Positions 1 to 8,319 of a DNA stretch of 59,365 nucleotides are shown here, in pieces (position 1 is the stretch's first letter; each line of letters begins with the position of its first letter). The notes under the pieces were generated by a model, which made no database searches, was not told where the DNA came from, and was given only the letters and a program-made list of their open reading frames with translations. This stretch comes from DATFKA01 sp042095835 (GTDB lineage Bacteria; Bacteroidota; Bacteroidia; Chitinophagales; Saprospiraceae): positions 1 through 59,365 of the forward strand of contig JBELML010000023.1 of NCBI GenBank assembly GCA_042095835.1, in the 5' to 3' direction. The position numbers were made by a program, and so were the translations under genes.

Positions 1-315
1 ATTCTAGTATTTTTACTGATCGGCACGATTACTTTATCGATACTCGATAGTGTATTTTTCTCGATTTATTTTGATTTGGTGAGTTGGATTGCAGACTTTA
101 GTGACGAGCAACTCAGCAATATTAGCGCGGTCCTACAGACGGGTAGTGCTTTGTTTTTTCTCATGACAATTTTAGGCCTCATCGCCATTGGGTACGGCAT
201 TTTGTATTTTACTTTATTAGAAGTGCAGGAAGCACCAGGTATACTTCGTGCTATAGCTAATATCGGTAAGCAAAACCGCATTCGGGGCATAGAAAAAGAA
301 GATACTAGTTTATGA
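1..315 (+). CDS. Membrane protein, 5'-truncated by the window edge (DUF4013-like position)
   Basis: An open frame runs from the first base to a TGA at 313-315, leaving 104 residues with no start in view. The visible part has a hydrophobic segment at its beginning and another around residues 49-70, followed by a short charged tail. It overlaps the next gene by ATGA, so it belongs to the same operon. In Bacteroidota the gene before DUF4129 in MoxR/DUF58 clusters is often a multi-pass membrane protein of this kind, which is the only basis for the family guess. An in-frame ATG at 76 lies inside the protein and is not the likely start. Function unknown. Confidence 0.7.
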   Translation: MLVFLLIGTITLSILDSVFFSIYFDLVSWIADFSDEQLSNISAVLQTGSALFFLMTILGLIAIGYGILYFTLLEVQEAPGILRAIANIGKQNRIRGIEKEDTSL

Positions 316-998
316 TTTGGAGGTGTATAATAATCTTGTTGATCGTATCAAAAGTTTTGCCAGCTCAAAACCTGGATAGCCTATTTGGAGAGGATTCCTA
401 CCTAGAAGAGTCTATCGATAATCAAGTTTTGGAGGAAGATAAATGGGTAGAATTGGTTGCGGATTTAGATTACGGCATAGAGGAGGAGGAAGGGACCCAA
501 AGCCAGGAAGAACCAGAGCGGAACTATTCTACGCGGTACCTATTTAGTATTCTGGCTATCATCGCGCTAGCGATCATTATTGCAGTAGCGGTCGCCTATT
601 TTAGCGGCTTTATGCTAAAGAATAAAAAGGTGGATAAAAAGCTGGAGATTTCTATTGAAGAAGCTCAGCAAAACGTATTAGAATCCGATCTAGACGACCT
701 TTTAGGCAAGGCTTTAAAGGAGGAAAGCTACACACTAGCAGCAAGATTATATTTTCTAAAAGCACTCAAAGAATTGGCTAAGCACAAACGAATAAACTGG
801 AATAAAGATAAAACCAATAGAAAATACTACTATGAATTGGGTGGAAGCCCGCTTGCCACACCATTTGCTAGCCTTAGCTTGATATTTGATCGCCTTACCT
901 ACCGTGGCGATACAATAGATCGATCTGAATTCTTAGCTATTGAAGCACAGTTTCAATCCTTTTTTCAGGCTATCCCTCAAACGCCCCAAAGCCTATGA
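312..998 (+). CDS. DUF4129 domain-containing membrane protein
   Basis: 228 residues. An N-terminal hydrophobic signal (about 1-18) is followed by an acidic stretch and one membrane helix near residues 77-103. The cytoplasmic C-terminal part has alternating helical and aromatic features (LYFLKALKELAKHKRINW, later a FDRLTYRG motif) typical of DUF4129. The family is found next to MoxR ATPases and DUF58 proteins; its biochemical role is not established. It starts in an ATGA overlap with the previous gene and ends in an ATGA overlap with the next, indicating translational coupling. The domain call rests on pattern and context rather than on an alignment. Confidence 0.75.
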   Translation: MIWRCIIILLIVSKVLPAQNLDSLFGEDSYLEESIDNQVLEEDKWVELVADLDYGIEEEEGTQSQEEPERNYSTRYLFSILAIIALAIIIAVAVAYFSGFMLKNKKVDKKLEISIEEAQQNVLESDLDDLLGKALKEESYTLAARLYFLKALKELAKHKRINWNKDKTNRKYYYELGGSPLATPFASLSLIFDRLTYRGDTIDRSEFLAIEAQFQSFFQAIPQTPQSL

Positions 999-2242
999 TG
1001 TCGAGAAGAGAACAACGGATATTGGCCATTTTTCTCCTCCTCTTGGTGGCGGCGCTAGTTGCTGCGATCGTTTATTCTGATCCGCCGACGAGCTGGTCCG
1101 AGAATTATTATATGAAAAATGAAGGCCCCTATGGAACCTATGTGATCAAAGAACTCCTAGAAGATGATACCGATGATGGTAGCCTGATCGTCAATGAAAA
1201 AAGGTTGGAAGAACAAACAGCAGATGCCAGCAATTATGTCTTCATCGGAGCTCAACAGTTTTTGGATAGCATCGGGATCGCCTATTTAGCTAATTTTGTC
1301 TATGAAGGTAATACGGCATTCATCAGTGCGCGTACACTACCAGATGAGCTGGTGGAGTATTTCTATGACTATAATTGTGACTCCTATGATTGGTTGGGAT
1401 ATCTGGATACGCAAAAGGCATCAATTCGCTCCAATCTTTGGCATCCGGACTTGAAACTTGATTCGGCAGTCACCTCTTTATATTTATATTATAGAGATAC
1501 CATAAAGACGGCTTGGCAATTTTTTGATCGAGCCTATTTATGCGGCGAAGAGGATGGCTTTATTCCTTTGGGGGCTTTCAACGAGAACTTCATCAATTTT
1601 GTGCGTATTCCCTACGGCGACGGTTATTTCTACCTACACACTACGCCTATGTTATTCTCTAATATCAGTTTGCTGGAAAAAGAAAACCTGGACTATGCTA
1701 GTGCTATTTTCTCTCACCTCCAGCCAGGAAGTATTATCTGGGACGAGCATAGCAAAGTACTGTCGTTTAGAAGAGGCGGGCGGAGTAGGTTGACTGGCCG
1801 TACGCCACTGTCGTATATTTTGAGCCAACCCGCACTGGCCTGGGCTTGGTATTTACTACTAGCTACGACCGTGCTCTTTTTATTGTTCAGGACCAAACGG
1901 CGTCAACGGATTATTCCGGTATTGGAGTCGGACCATAATACCTCGATGGAGTTTTTGCAGACGATCGGTAATTTATATTTTTTGCAAAAAGACCACAAAA
2001 AAATAGCTTTACACAAAATGCGCCTCTTTTTGACCTTTATCCGCGAGCGGTATCAACTCCAAACCACACAGTTGGATGAAGCTTTTGTCGATCAGCTATT
2101 GGCCAAATCACAGGTCTCTGAAAAAGAAGTCAAAGACCTTTTTCTAATTCATAGGAATATCAGTTCCTCCAGTTTTGTGTCTGAGAATACCTTGATCAAA
2201 TTCAACCTCTTAATCGAACACTTTTATAAAACAGCTAAATAA
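995..2242 (+). CDS. DUF4350 domain-containing membrane protein
   Basis: 415 residues. A membrane anchor at about residues 8-28 is followed by an extracytoplasmic region of roughly 230 residues that fits DUF4350, then a second membrane helix (about 285-305) and a cytoplasmic helical tail. DUF4350 proteins regularly accompany DUF4129, MoxR and DUF58 genes; the fold has been compared with glutamine-amidotransferase-like domains, but no catalytic activity can be read here. Start and stop both sit in short overlaps (ATGA upstream, TAATG downstream), so it is co-translated with its neighbours. Likely part of an envelope-associated MoxR complex (inference). Confidence 0.78.
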   Translation: MMSRREQRILAIFLLLLVAALVAAIVYSDPPTSWSENYYMKNEGPYGTYVIKELLEDDTDDGSLIVNEKRLEEQTADASNYVFIGAQQFLDSIGIAYLANFVYEGNTAFISARTLPDELVEYFYDYNCDSYDWLGYLDTQKASIRSNLWHPDLKLDSAVTSLYLYYRDTIKTAWQFFDRAYLCGEEDGFIPLGAFNENFINFVRIPYGDGYFYLHTTPMLFSNISLLEKENLDYASAIFSHLQPGSIIWDEHSKVLSFRRGGRSRLTGRTPLSYILSQPALAWAWYLLLATTVLFLLFRTKRRQRIIPVLESDHNTSMEFLQTIGNLYFLQKDHKKIALHKMRLFLTFIRERYQLQTTQLDEAFVDQLLAKSQVSEKEVKDLFLIHRNISSSSFVSENTLIKFNLLIEHFYKTAK

Positions 2243-3306
2243 TGCATATAGAAGATCCGAATGAAAACCAGGAGCAGCAATCAACTCCTCAAGACATGCA
2301 GAGCCTCCAAACGAATGGAGAAGATCTAGCGACACCTCAGCTAGACCGAAAGGCTATAGATGTCTCTTTGATCCAGCAAGCTGTTCGTCAGATTAAAGGA
2401 GAGCTATCTAAGGTGATAGTCGGGCAGCAGGAAATGATTGATATCATTCTGGCTGCATTCTTTACCAATGGCCACGTGCTGCTAGAAGGTGTGCCGGGGA
2501 TTGCCAAGACATTGACGGCCAAGTTGATTGCCCAAACGCTAGATGCTGATTTTTCTCGTCTCCAATTTACGCCCGATTTGATGCCGAGTGATGTCATCGG
2601 TACTACCGTTTATGATATGAAGAATGCGGAATTCTCCTTTAGCGCTGGGCCTATATTCTCCAATCTTATTCTAATAGATGAGATCAATCGAGCACCTGCT
2701 AAAACCCAAGCCGCCCTTTTTGAAGTGATGGAAGAGCACCAAGTCACCATTGATGGAGTCACTTATCCGATGGAGTATCCTTTCTTTGTGATGGCTACCC
2801 AGAATCCCATCGAACAAGAGGGAACCTACAAGCTGCCGGAGGCACAATTGGATCGCTTTGTAGCCAAGATCAACTTGCAATATCCCAGTTTAGAAGAGGA
2901 GAAATTGATCCTTTATCGCTTTAAAAATGATTTCCAGCAGACCGTCAAAGCAGACGTAAGCCAAGTGCTAAGTGTAAAAGAAATCAAAAGCTGCCGGCAA
3001 CTAGTAGAGCAGGTCCACATTGAGGATGATTTGGTAGATTACATCGCTACCATCATTCATGATACCCGCAATAATGGTGACCTCTACTTGGGAGCTTCTC
3101 CGAGAGCTTCTTTGGCTATTCTCAAGATGTCTAAGGCCGTGGCAGCCATGGCAGGGCGTGATTTTGTGACACCAGAAGATATACAATACGTTGCCTATCC
3201 GGTGTTGAATCATCGGGTTATTCTACAGCCAGAAAGAGAAATGGAAGGTTATCAGACAGAAGATGTTATTAAGGATCTTATCCAAAAACTAGAGGTGCCT
3301 AGATAA
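2242..3306 (+). CDS. MoxR-family AAA+ ATPase
   Basis: 354 residues. The first 40 are polar and probably disordered. Walker A is GVPGIAKT (83-90), Walker B LILIDE (142-147), sensor 1 ATQNP (185-189), and the MoxR signature GTYKLPEAQLDRF follows at about 194-206. MoxR ATPases act as chaperones that remodel or activate client complexes, often together with DUF58 or VWA proteins. It overlaps the DUF4350 gene by one base and the DUF58 gene by one base (TAATG), giving an obligate operon order. The nucleotide-binding motifs look intact, so it should be an active ATPase. The client is unknown. Confidence 0.93.
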   Translation: MHIEDPNENQEQQSTPQDMQSLQTNGEDLATPQLDRKAIDVSLIQQAVRQIKGELSKVIVGQQEMIDIILAAFFTNGHVLLEGVPGIAKTLTAKLIAQTLDADFSRLQFTPDLMPSDVIGTTVYDMKNAEFSFSAGPIFSNLILIDEINRAPAKTQAALFEVMEEHQVTIDGVTYPMEYPFFVMATQNPIEQEGTYKLPEAQLDRFVAKINLQYPSLEEEKLILYRFKNDFQQTVKADVSQVLSVKEIKSCRQLVEQVHIEDDLVDYIATIIHDTRNNGDLYLGASPRASLAILKMSKAVAAMAGRDFVTPEDIQYVAYPVLNHRVILQPEREMEGYQTEDVIKDLIQKLEVPR

Positions 3307-4643
3307 TGCTGCGAGCAATACGACAAGTCTATCTGACGGACCGCTTCTTTTGGACGCTTTCCGTACTCATTGGAATCTTTGTTTTAGGGTTCCCCTTCCC
3401 TTTATTTTTTATAATTGGCAAGGCGCTCCTCATCGTACTGTTGGGAGTAGTGATGCTAGAGTTTTATCTACTATTCCGTGGAAAGATTAAAATAGACTGC
3501 AAGCGTATCGTTCCCAAATTGCTCAACTTGGGCGATGAAAATACTATTCGTATCCACCTTGAACATTTGGGAGATATCCCCTTTGTGCTACGTATTCTAG
3601 ATGAGGTGCCCATTCAATTTCAAATTAGAGATTTTGATAAAAAACTGAATTTAAAGCCTCGTCAGACCGAGGTATTGAGCTACCCATTGCGCCCTAATAA
3701 ACGCGGCCGCTATACCTTTGGAGCAACCCACTTGTTTGTGTCAACTTGGATCAAGTTATTAGAGCGTCGGATTAGTGTTGGGGAGGAGGGCCAAGAAGTA
3801 GCGGTTTATCCCTCGGTTCTACAGATGAAGAATATGGAGCTGATGGCCTTTCAAAGAACAAATTTAGAAGGCGGTATTAAAAAGATTCGGCGGATTGGTC
3901 ATAGCTATGAGTTTGAGCAAATCAAAAATTATGTGCGAGGCGATGATTACCGCAGTATCAACTGGAAAGCCAGTAGTCGGAAGGGGAATTTAATGGTCAA
4001 TCAGTACGAAGATGAAAGGGCTCAACAAGTCTACTGCGTTATTGATAAAAGTCGCGTGATGCGTATGCCATTTGAGGGCCTGAGTCTAGTAGATTATGCG
4101 ATCAATTCCACCTTGGTACTTTCTAATATTATCCTCAAAAAACACGATAAGGCTGGTTTAATTACTTTCTCCGATAAACTAGGATCAACGATCAAAGCAG
4201 ATACAAAAGTGACGCAGTTGAACAAGATTCTAGAGGCGCTTTATAAGGAAAAAGAACGGCCATTGGAGGCCAACTATGAATTGCTGTACTATGCTTCGCG
4301 CAAATTGATTTCGGGGCGTTCTTTGTTATTGCTGTTTACCAACTTTGAGAGCAATTATGCTTTGGATCGGGTCTTACCCATACTTCGCAAAATCAATCGT
4401 ATTCACCTATTGGTAGTGGTGTTTTTTGAAAATACAGAAATCAAATCTTTTGCGGAGGAGCCTGCCAAAGACTTGGAAGGTATTTACTACAAAACGGTAG
4501 CCGAAAAATTCTTGGCCGAGAAACAACAAATGGTCCACAAACTTCGCCAATACGGAATCCAATCTGTCTTGACCAAACCGGAGGAGCTCTCTATTAATTC
4601 GGTAAATAAGTACTTGGAGCTAAAGTCGCGGGGCCTGATTTAA
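3306..4643 (+). CDS. DUF58 domain-containing protein
   Basis: 445 residues. Two adjoining hydrophobic segments (about 14-30 and 32-57) anchor the protein; the DUF58 core is marked by RGDDYRSINWKASSRKG at 211-227, and the C-terminal half has the alternating pattern of a von Willebrand A-like fold (VYCVIDKSR, SLLLLFTNF). DUF58 proteins are the usual partners of MoxR ATPases and are thought to be remodelled by them. It is the last gene of the overlapping operon; 137 bases separate it from the following TPR gene. Whether it carries a functional metal site cannot be decided by eye. Confidence 0.88.
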   Translation: MLRAIRQVYLTDRFFWTLSVLIGIFVLGFPFPLFFIIGKALLIVLLGVVMLEFYLLFRGKIKIDCKRIVPKLLNLGDENTIRIHLEHLGDIPFVLRILDEVPIQFQIRDFDKKLNLKPRQTEVLSYPLRPNKRGRYTFGATHLFVSTWIKLLERRISVGEEGQEVAVYPSVLQMKNMELMAFQRTNLEGGIKKIRRIGHSYEFEQIKNYVRGDDYRSINWKASSRKGNLMVNQYEDERAQQVYCVIDKSRVMRMPFEGLSLVDYAINSTLVLSNIILKKHDKAGLITFSDKLGSTIKADTKVTQLNKILEALYKEKERPLEANYELLYYASRKLISGRSLLLLFTNFESNYALDRVLPILRKINRIHLLVVVFFENTEIKSFAEEPAKDLEGIYYKTVAEKFLAEKQQMVHKLRQYGIQSVLTKPEELSINSVNKYLELKSRGLI

Positions 4644-4780
4644 TTATGGTGCACAGAAAGATATCCTCAAAAAACTTAATTTGGTAAATTTGGGGAGTGG
4701 TATAAGCGAAATACAAGCAACTTTTGATAAAATGTTGCGTTTCTTTAAGGTAAAGTGTCATACGGTTTAAATTTAGAATT

Positions 4781-6577
4781 ATGCGTGTATTGTTGACAGT
4801 CCTGTTTTTGACTACCGTTACTTTTGCTATTGGACAAAATGCGAAATTAGCTCAGCGTTATTATAATGATGGAGAGTACGAAAAGGCGGCCAGTCTTTAC
4901 GAAAAGCTATACGCTGCCAATGCACGCAACGATTATTACTTCGATCGTTTCACGAGCTGTCTTTTTCAACTAGAGGAATATGATCAAGCAGAGAAAGTTA
5001 TTAAAAAACAGCTAAAAGCCTTTCCTGAAAATGTACGCCTTTACGTCACCTACGGCAAGCTTTATGAGAATCAATACCTCGATGAGAAAGCAGACGAGAT
5101 GTACGAGCTAGCCATCAATCGACTGACCAACAACAAATACCAAATCACCAAACTAGCCAATATCTTTACCTCTAATTCGAAGTATGATCTAGCTATTCGA
5201 ACCTATGAGAAAGGAGCTAATCTACTCAAGGATAAACAGGTCTTTGCTTATAACTTGGGTGAGCTGTATCGTAGGAAAGGAGATGGTGAACTGATGATAG
5301 AGCAATACCTCAATAGCTTAGAGGCCAATCCCCAAAGGATGGGAACCTTGCGAACCATTTTCCAACGCTACCTCTCCGAAGACGATTTCAAAATCTTGCA
5401 AACCCAGCTGTACGCGCGTATTCAAGAAAAACGTAATGCACTCTATTATCCAGAGTTGCTCGCTTGGGTTTTTATTCAAAATAAAGATTACAAAGGTGCG
5501 CTACGACAAGTAAGAGCAATCGATCGTCGCCTGAAAGAAAACGGCCAACGCATTTATCAACTAGCAGAAATTGCAGCTAATGATAATGACTACGATGCCG
5601 CCATTGCTGCCTACGATTATATTGTGGAAGAAAAAGGAACGACTTCCAGCTTCTATATTGATGCAAAAAGAGAGTCGCTTCGCTGTCGTCGTTATCGATT
5701 GACAGAAGGTTATAATTATCAACAATCCGATTTAGAGGAATTGGAACTGATGTATGAAACCTTTTTGAATGAGTTCGGGAAGTCGAAAGAGACAGGACAG
5801 ATTATCATTGAGTTCGCCGAGTTAGAAGCTTTATACCTGAATGATTTAGACAAGGCCGTTAGCTTGTTGAATGAGTTGGTAGAGATGCCTGGCCTGAATA
5901 CCTATATCCAATCAAATGCCAAGTTAGATCTTGCAGATTGTTACCTCATCAAAGGAGAAATCTGGGAAGCTACGCTCTTATATTCTCAAGTAGATAAATT
6001 GTATAAAGACGATTTGTTGGGGCACGAGGCGCGGTATCGCAATGCCAAGCTATCTTATTTTAATGGAGATTTTCAGTGGGCGCAGTCGCAGTTTGATATT
6101 CTCAAGACTTCTACCTCTAAATTGATCGCTAATGATGCTCTAGATCTTTCCGTTTTTATCATGGATAACCTAGGTTTAGATACCACCACTCGAGCATTGG
6201 CCTTATATGCTGAAGGAGAACTACTCGTTTTCCAAAATCGCTTTGAAGAGGCTTTCGCCAAAATGGATACCCTTACTCGGGAGTTTCCTAATCATTCTTT
6301 ACAAGATGATATCGCCTACCTGAAAGCAGGTATCTATGTGAGGCAAAGAGATTATGAGCAAGCGATCAGCTACTACCAAAATATTATCGATAACCATCGC
6401 GAAGAAATTCGGGCCGATAATGCCTTGTATGCACTAGCTCAGCTCTACGAAAAGCAGCTCGATGATAAAGCAAAAGCTATGGAGCTGTATGAGAAATTAT
6501 TCATTGAGTTCAATTCTAGCGTCTTGGCCGTCGAAGCCAGAAAGCGCTTCCGCCTCCTCCGTGGTGATGATGTGTAA
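4781..6577 (+). CDS. Secreted tetratricopeptide-repeat protein
   Basis: 598 residues with a signal peptide (MRVLLTVLFLTTVTFAIGQ, 1-19) and repeated TPR-like helical pairs through most of the length, for example YYNDGEYEKAASLYEKLY near the start and QRDYEQAISYYQNII and DDKAKAMELYEKLF near the end. TPR proteins are scaffolds; this one should be periplasmic or outer-membrane associated. It follows the MoxR/DUF58 operon in the same direction, as TPR genes often do in such clusters, but the 137-base gap leaves room for its own promoter (a TAnnTTTG-like box lies at 4685-4692 without a clear upstream element). Precise function unknown. Confidence 0.85.
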   Translation: MRVLLTVLFLTTVTFAIGQNAKLAQRYYNDGEYEKAASLYEKLYAANARNDYYFDRFTSCLFQLEEYDQAEKVIKKQLKAFPENVRLYVTYGKLYENQYLDEKADEMYELAINRLTNNKYQITKLANIFTSNSKYDLAIRTYEKGANLLKDKQVFAYNLGELYRRKGDGELMIEQYLNSLEANPQRMGTLRTIFQRYLSEDDFKILQTQLYARIQEKRNALYYPELLAWVFIQNKDYKGALRQVRAIDRRLKENGQRIYQLAEIAANDNDYDAAIAAYDYIVEEKGTTSSFYIDAKRESLRCRRYRLTEGYNYQQSDLEELELMYETFLNEFGKSKETGQIIIEFAELEALYLNDLDKAVSLLNELVEMPGLNTYIQSNAKLDLADCYLIKGEIWEATLLYSQVDKLYKDDLLGHEARYRNAKLSYFNGDFQWAQSQFDILKTSTSKLIANDALDLSVFIMDNLGLDTTTRALALYAEGELLVFQNRFEEAFAKMDTLTREFPNHSLQDDIAYLKAGIYVRQRDYEQAISYYQNIIDNHREEIRADNALYALAQLYEKQLDDKAKAMELYEKLFIEFNSSVLAVEARKRFRLLRGDDV

Positions 6578-6600
6578 ATTGGATGGGAAATGTCTTGGAT

Positions 6601-6616
6601 GGTGACAAACGTCACC
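6601..6616. promoter_or_regulatory. Perfect 16-bp palindrome before the sdhC-sdhB relic
   Basis: GGTGACAAACGTCACC, a 6-bp inverted repeat with a 4-base centre, lies 24 bases after the TPR gene stop and 70 bases before the relic. The TGAC-N4-GTCA core resembles sites of Crp/Fnr-family regulators such as DNR or HcpR. It could instead act as a weak terminator hairpin for the TPR gene, since TTTATT follows. The sequence alone does not separate the two. Confidence 0.4.
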
Positions 6617-6685
6617 TTTATTAGAAAATCCTATCATCGAACGGCATAGCAAGCCTTTCTAATTTGCAGGCATTGAATCATTAAA

Positions 6686-6961
6686 ATGCCTGCAATGAAG
6701 CTTTTTTGGAGAAAAATAATCATGGCTCTTACGGGCTTGTTTCTCTGCCTTTTCTTAATTGTCCATCTTTCCGCTAATTGTATTCTACTATTACCAGAAG
6801 CTCATCAGAGAGTGTTGGATATGTCCCAGCAAATGGAACAAGAGGGTTTTTGTCATTGCTCTTTTACAGGAGCCTGTGAGGTGGAGTGCCCAGAGGGCAT
6901 CTCGATCGCTAATATCGCTGAAATGAATGCGAGAGTGATTCTAGCAAAAATATTTGGGTAG
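6686..6961 (+). pseudogene. Relic joining the sdhC start to the sdhB end (collapsed succinate dehydrogenase operon)
   Basis: A 91-codon open frame. Residues about 5-35 match the start of Bacteroidota succinate dehydrogenase cytochrome b (WRKIIMALTGLFLCLFLIVH is the first helix). From about residue 38 it matches the last 50 residues of the iron-sulfur subunit SdhB: RVLDMSQQMEQEGF, then CSFTGACEVECPEGIS with the C-x5-C-x3-C-P cluster ligands retained. In Bacteroidota the operon order is sdhC-sdhA-sdhB, so one deletion from early sdhC to late sdhB would produce exactly this product. The other Fe-S ligands, the flavoprotein and the remaining membrane helices are missing, so it cannot be a working enzyme. 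The frame is nevertheless open, so the deletion is recent or the small protein is retained. A functional copy is presumably elsewhere. Confidence 0.8.
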
Positions 6962-6969
6962 ATACAGAA

Positions 6970-6997
6970 CCCCATATCAAATTCAATTGATATGGGG
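6970..6997. terminator. Bidirectional terminator between the sdh relic and rpmH
   Basis: An 11-bp perfect stem (CCCCATATCAA with TTGATATGGGG) and a 6-base loop lie between the convergent sdh relic and rpmH. There is no long T run on either side, but the position and stem strength suit a shared terminator. Confidence 0.7.
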
Positions 6998-7053
6998 ATT
7001 CTTATTCCGCTAAGATTTTCGTTATTAGAACCGCGTAGGTTGCTAATAAAAAT

Positions 7054-7221
7054 CTATCTATTCGCAGCCTTTGGGTGCGTCTCATCAGAAACCGTAAGTC
7101 TAGCACGACCTTTAGCTCTGCGCTTTGCTAATACTTTACGACCGTTTTTGCTGGCCATACGTGCACGGAATCCGTGCTTATTCTTACGTTTTCTTTTCGA
7201 TGGTTGAAATGTCCGTTTCAT
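7054..7221 (-). CDS. rpmH: 50S ribosomal protein L34
   Basis: 55 residues. The reverse-strand frame from the ATG at 7219-7221 to the TAG at 7054-7056 reads MKRTFQPSKRKRKNKHGFRA at its start, followed by RMASKNGRKVLAKRRAKGR, the L34 signature. L34 is a very basic protein of the large ribosomal subunit. The normal family length is 44-55 residues, so it is complete. A good promoter lies about 70 bases upstream (7292-7323), implying separate transcription from frr. The usual bacterial neighbours rnpA and dnaA are not here. A plus-strand open frame across the same bases is its antisense shadow. Confidence 0.97.
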   Translation of the reverse strand: MKRTFQPSKRKRKNKHGFRARMASKNGRKVLAKRRAKGRARLTVSDETHPKAANR

Positions 7222-7291
7222 TGAATTAAATATTTAATGGGTAGATACCCATTTCCTCTACTCGATTATATCATCTTCTTCAAAAGTGGGG

Positions 7292-7323
7292 CAAAAGTAA
7301 GACTATTATCCCAATATCACAAA
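7292..7323 (-). promoter_or_regulatory. Predicted promoter of rpmH
   Basis: Reading the minus strand, TTTG (7320-7323) is followed after 20 bases by TACTTTTG (7292-7299), close to the Bacteroidota consensus TTTG / TAnnTTTG. It places transcription start near 7285, about 64 bases before rpmH. Confidence 0.6.
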
Positions 7324-7334
7324 ATTACTTGCGA

Positions 7335-7901
7335 TTAAATCGTCATGATATCCTGCTCTTTTGAAGTGAAAATCTGGTCTACAGAATTGGTATGCTTCGT
7401 TGTCATATCATTGATGGAAGCCTCCTGGCGCTTGCCTTCATCCTCTGGATAGCCATCTTTCACGGCTTTTTTAATCACCTCCATGATGTCTCGTCGAGCA
7501 TTACGAATACTCACTTTAGCATCTTCTCCCAAGCTCTTTGCTTGTTTTACTAGCTGTTTACGACGCTCTTCGGTCAATGGTGGAATAGAAATTCTTACAA
7601 TTTCACCATCGTTTTGTGGAGTCACTCCAAGGTTGGCCTCGAAAATAGATTTCTCAATAGGCGCCAACATTGATTTTTCCCAAGGCTGAATAGCCAATGT
7701 GCGAGAATCGGAAGTAGAGATATTGGCTACCTGATTCATGGGTGTCATTGTGCCATAGTAGTTGACTTGCAAGTCTCTCACCATTGCAGGGTTGGCTTTA
7801 CCTGTAGAGATTTTTTGTAGTTCCTTTTTTAAATGATCGAGAGAGTGATCCATTTTCTCCTGGGCTTCCTCGATATACATCATTAGTTCTTCCTGGTCCA
7901 T
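7335..7901 (-). CDS. frr: Ribosome recycling factor
   Basis: 188 residues, the normal length for RRF. Family landmarks are visible: an N-terminal helix with MDHSLDHLKKELQKISTGKA (the start of the three-helix bundle), then NPAMVRDLQVNYYG, and the C-terminal helix containing PPLTEERRKQLVKQAK and IRNARRD. With EF-G, RRF splits post-termination ribosomes into subunits. It is transcribed toward rpmH, 113 bases away. Upstream is a 418-base gap rich in palindromes, so it appears to be a stand-alone gene; no exact TAnnTTTG box is seen before it. Confidence 0.97.
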   Translation of the reverse strand: MDQEELMMYIEEAQEKMDHSLDHLKKELQKISTGKANPAMVRDLQVNYYGTMTPMNQVANISTSDSRTLAIQPWEKSMLAPIEKSIFEANLGVTPQNDGEIVRISIPPLTEERRKQLVKQAKSLGEDAKVSIRNARRDIMEVIKKAVKDGYPEDEGKRQEASINDMTTKHTNSVDQIFTSKEQDIMTI

Positions 7902-8033
7902 GATTTTGACTTTATTGTATGTGCAATTGCTGCACGTTTATTTCTAGTAACAGTCAAAAAATAATTTTTCGATTTTGATGGAATCTTTTGTACCAATACT
8001 GCGCCTGCCTACCGAAGCTTCGGCGCAGGCAGG

Positions 8034-8125
8034 TTTTTTGCCTTGTCTTGGCACGAATTTATCCCGACCTTGCGTCGGGAATCTTCTCGATCAAAATGCG
8101 AGACTTATTTCCTTGGCCGTTACTT
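8034..8125. repeat. Dispersed repeat, copy 1
   Basis: Begins TTTTTTGCCTTGTCTTGG and continues after a variable part with AATCTTCTCGATCAAAATGC, then CTTATT and CTTGGCC before TTACTTA. A second copy lies at 15515-15583. Copy 1 carries an extra inner segment (8052-8079) containing TCCCGACCTTGCGTCGGGA, a short palindrome absent from copy 2, and is preceded by the CCTGCCT/AGGCAGG palindrome at 8005-8033. No transposase or flanking target duplication is visible. Confidence 0.75.
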
Positions 8126-8227
8126 AAAAGAGTAATTTATGAGTACTGATCAACTATAAGTTATAATTGAGTACTTGCCTAAAGGTCTTCACTTAGACCC
8201 ATAAATATAAGAGAGATTATAAAATTA

Positions 8228-8269
8228 AATTAGGAAAAGTGCAATGACTTCATCACACTTTTCCTAATT
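8228..8269 (-). terminator. Stem-loop terminator of the Zn peptidase gene
   Basis: A perfect 14-bp inverted repeat (AATTAGGAAAAGTG with CACTTTTCCTAATT) with a 14-base loop, 51 bases past the Zn peptidase stop on the minus strand. An AT-rich tract follows. The outer stem is A/T-rich, so part of it can serve as the U tract in either direction. Confidence 0.6.
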
Positions 8270-8319
8270 GATCTCTTCTTTCAGGCAAAATAGCCAGGCT
8301 AGTCGCCTATTTCTTTTAT

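Larger units (their letters stand above)
7902..8319. other. Repeat-rich intergenic region between frr and the Zn peptidase gene
   Basis: 418 bases without a credible gene. It holds a short GTGCA/TGCAC hairpin just before frr, a CCTGCCT...AGGCAGG palindrome (8005-8033), a dispersed repeat carrying a second palindrome (8034-8125), and a strong 14-bp stem-loop (8228-8269). Several independent inverted repeats make it the most structured spacer in the window. Confidence 0.8.

Noticed and set aside
6992..7207. 71-codon plus-strand frame
   Set aside because: It runs antisense to rpmH, which is a clear L34 gene on the minus strand.
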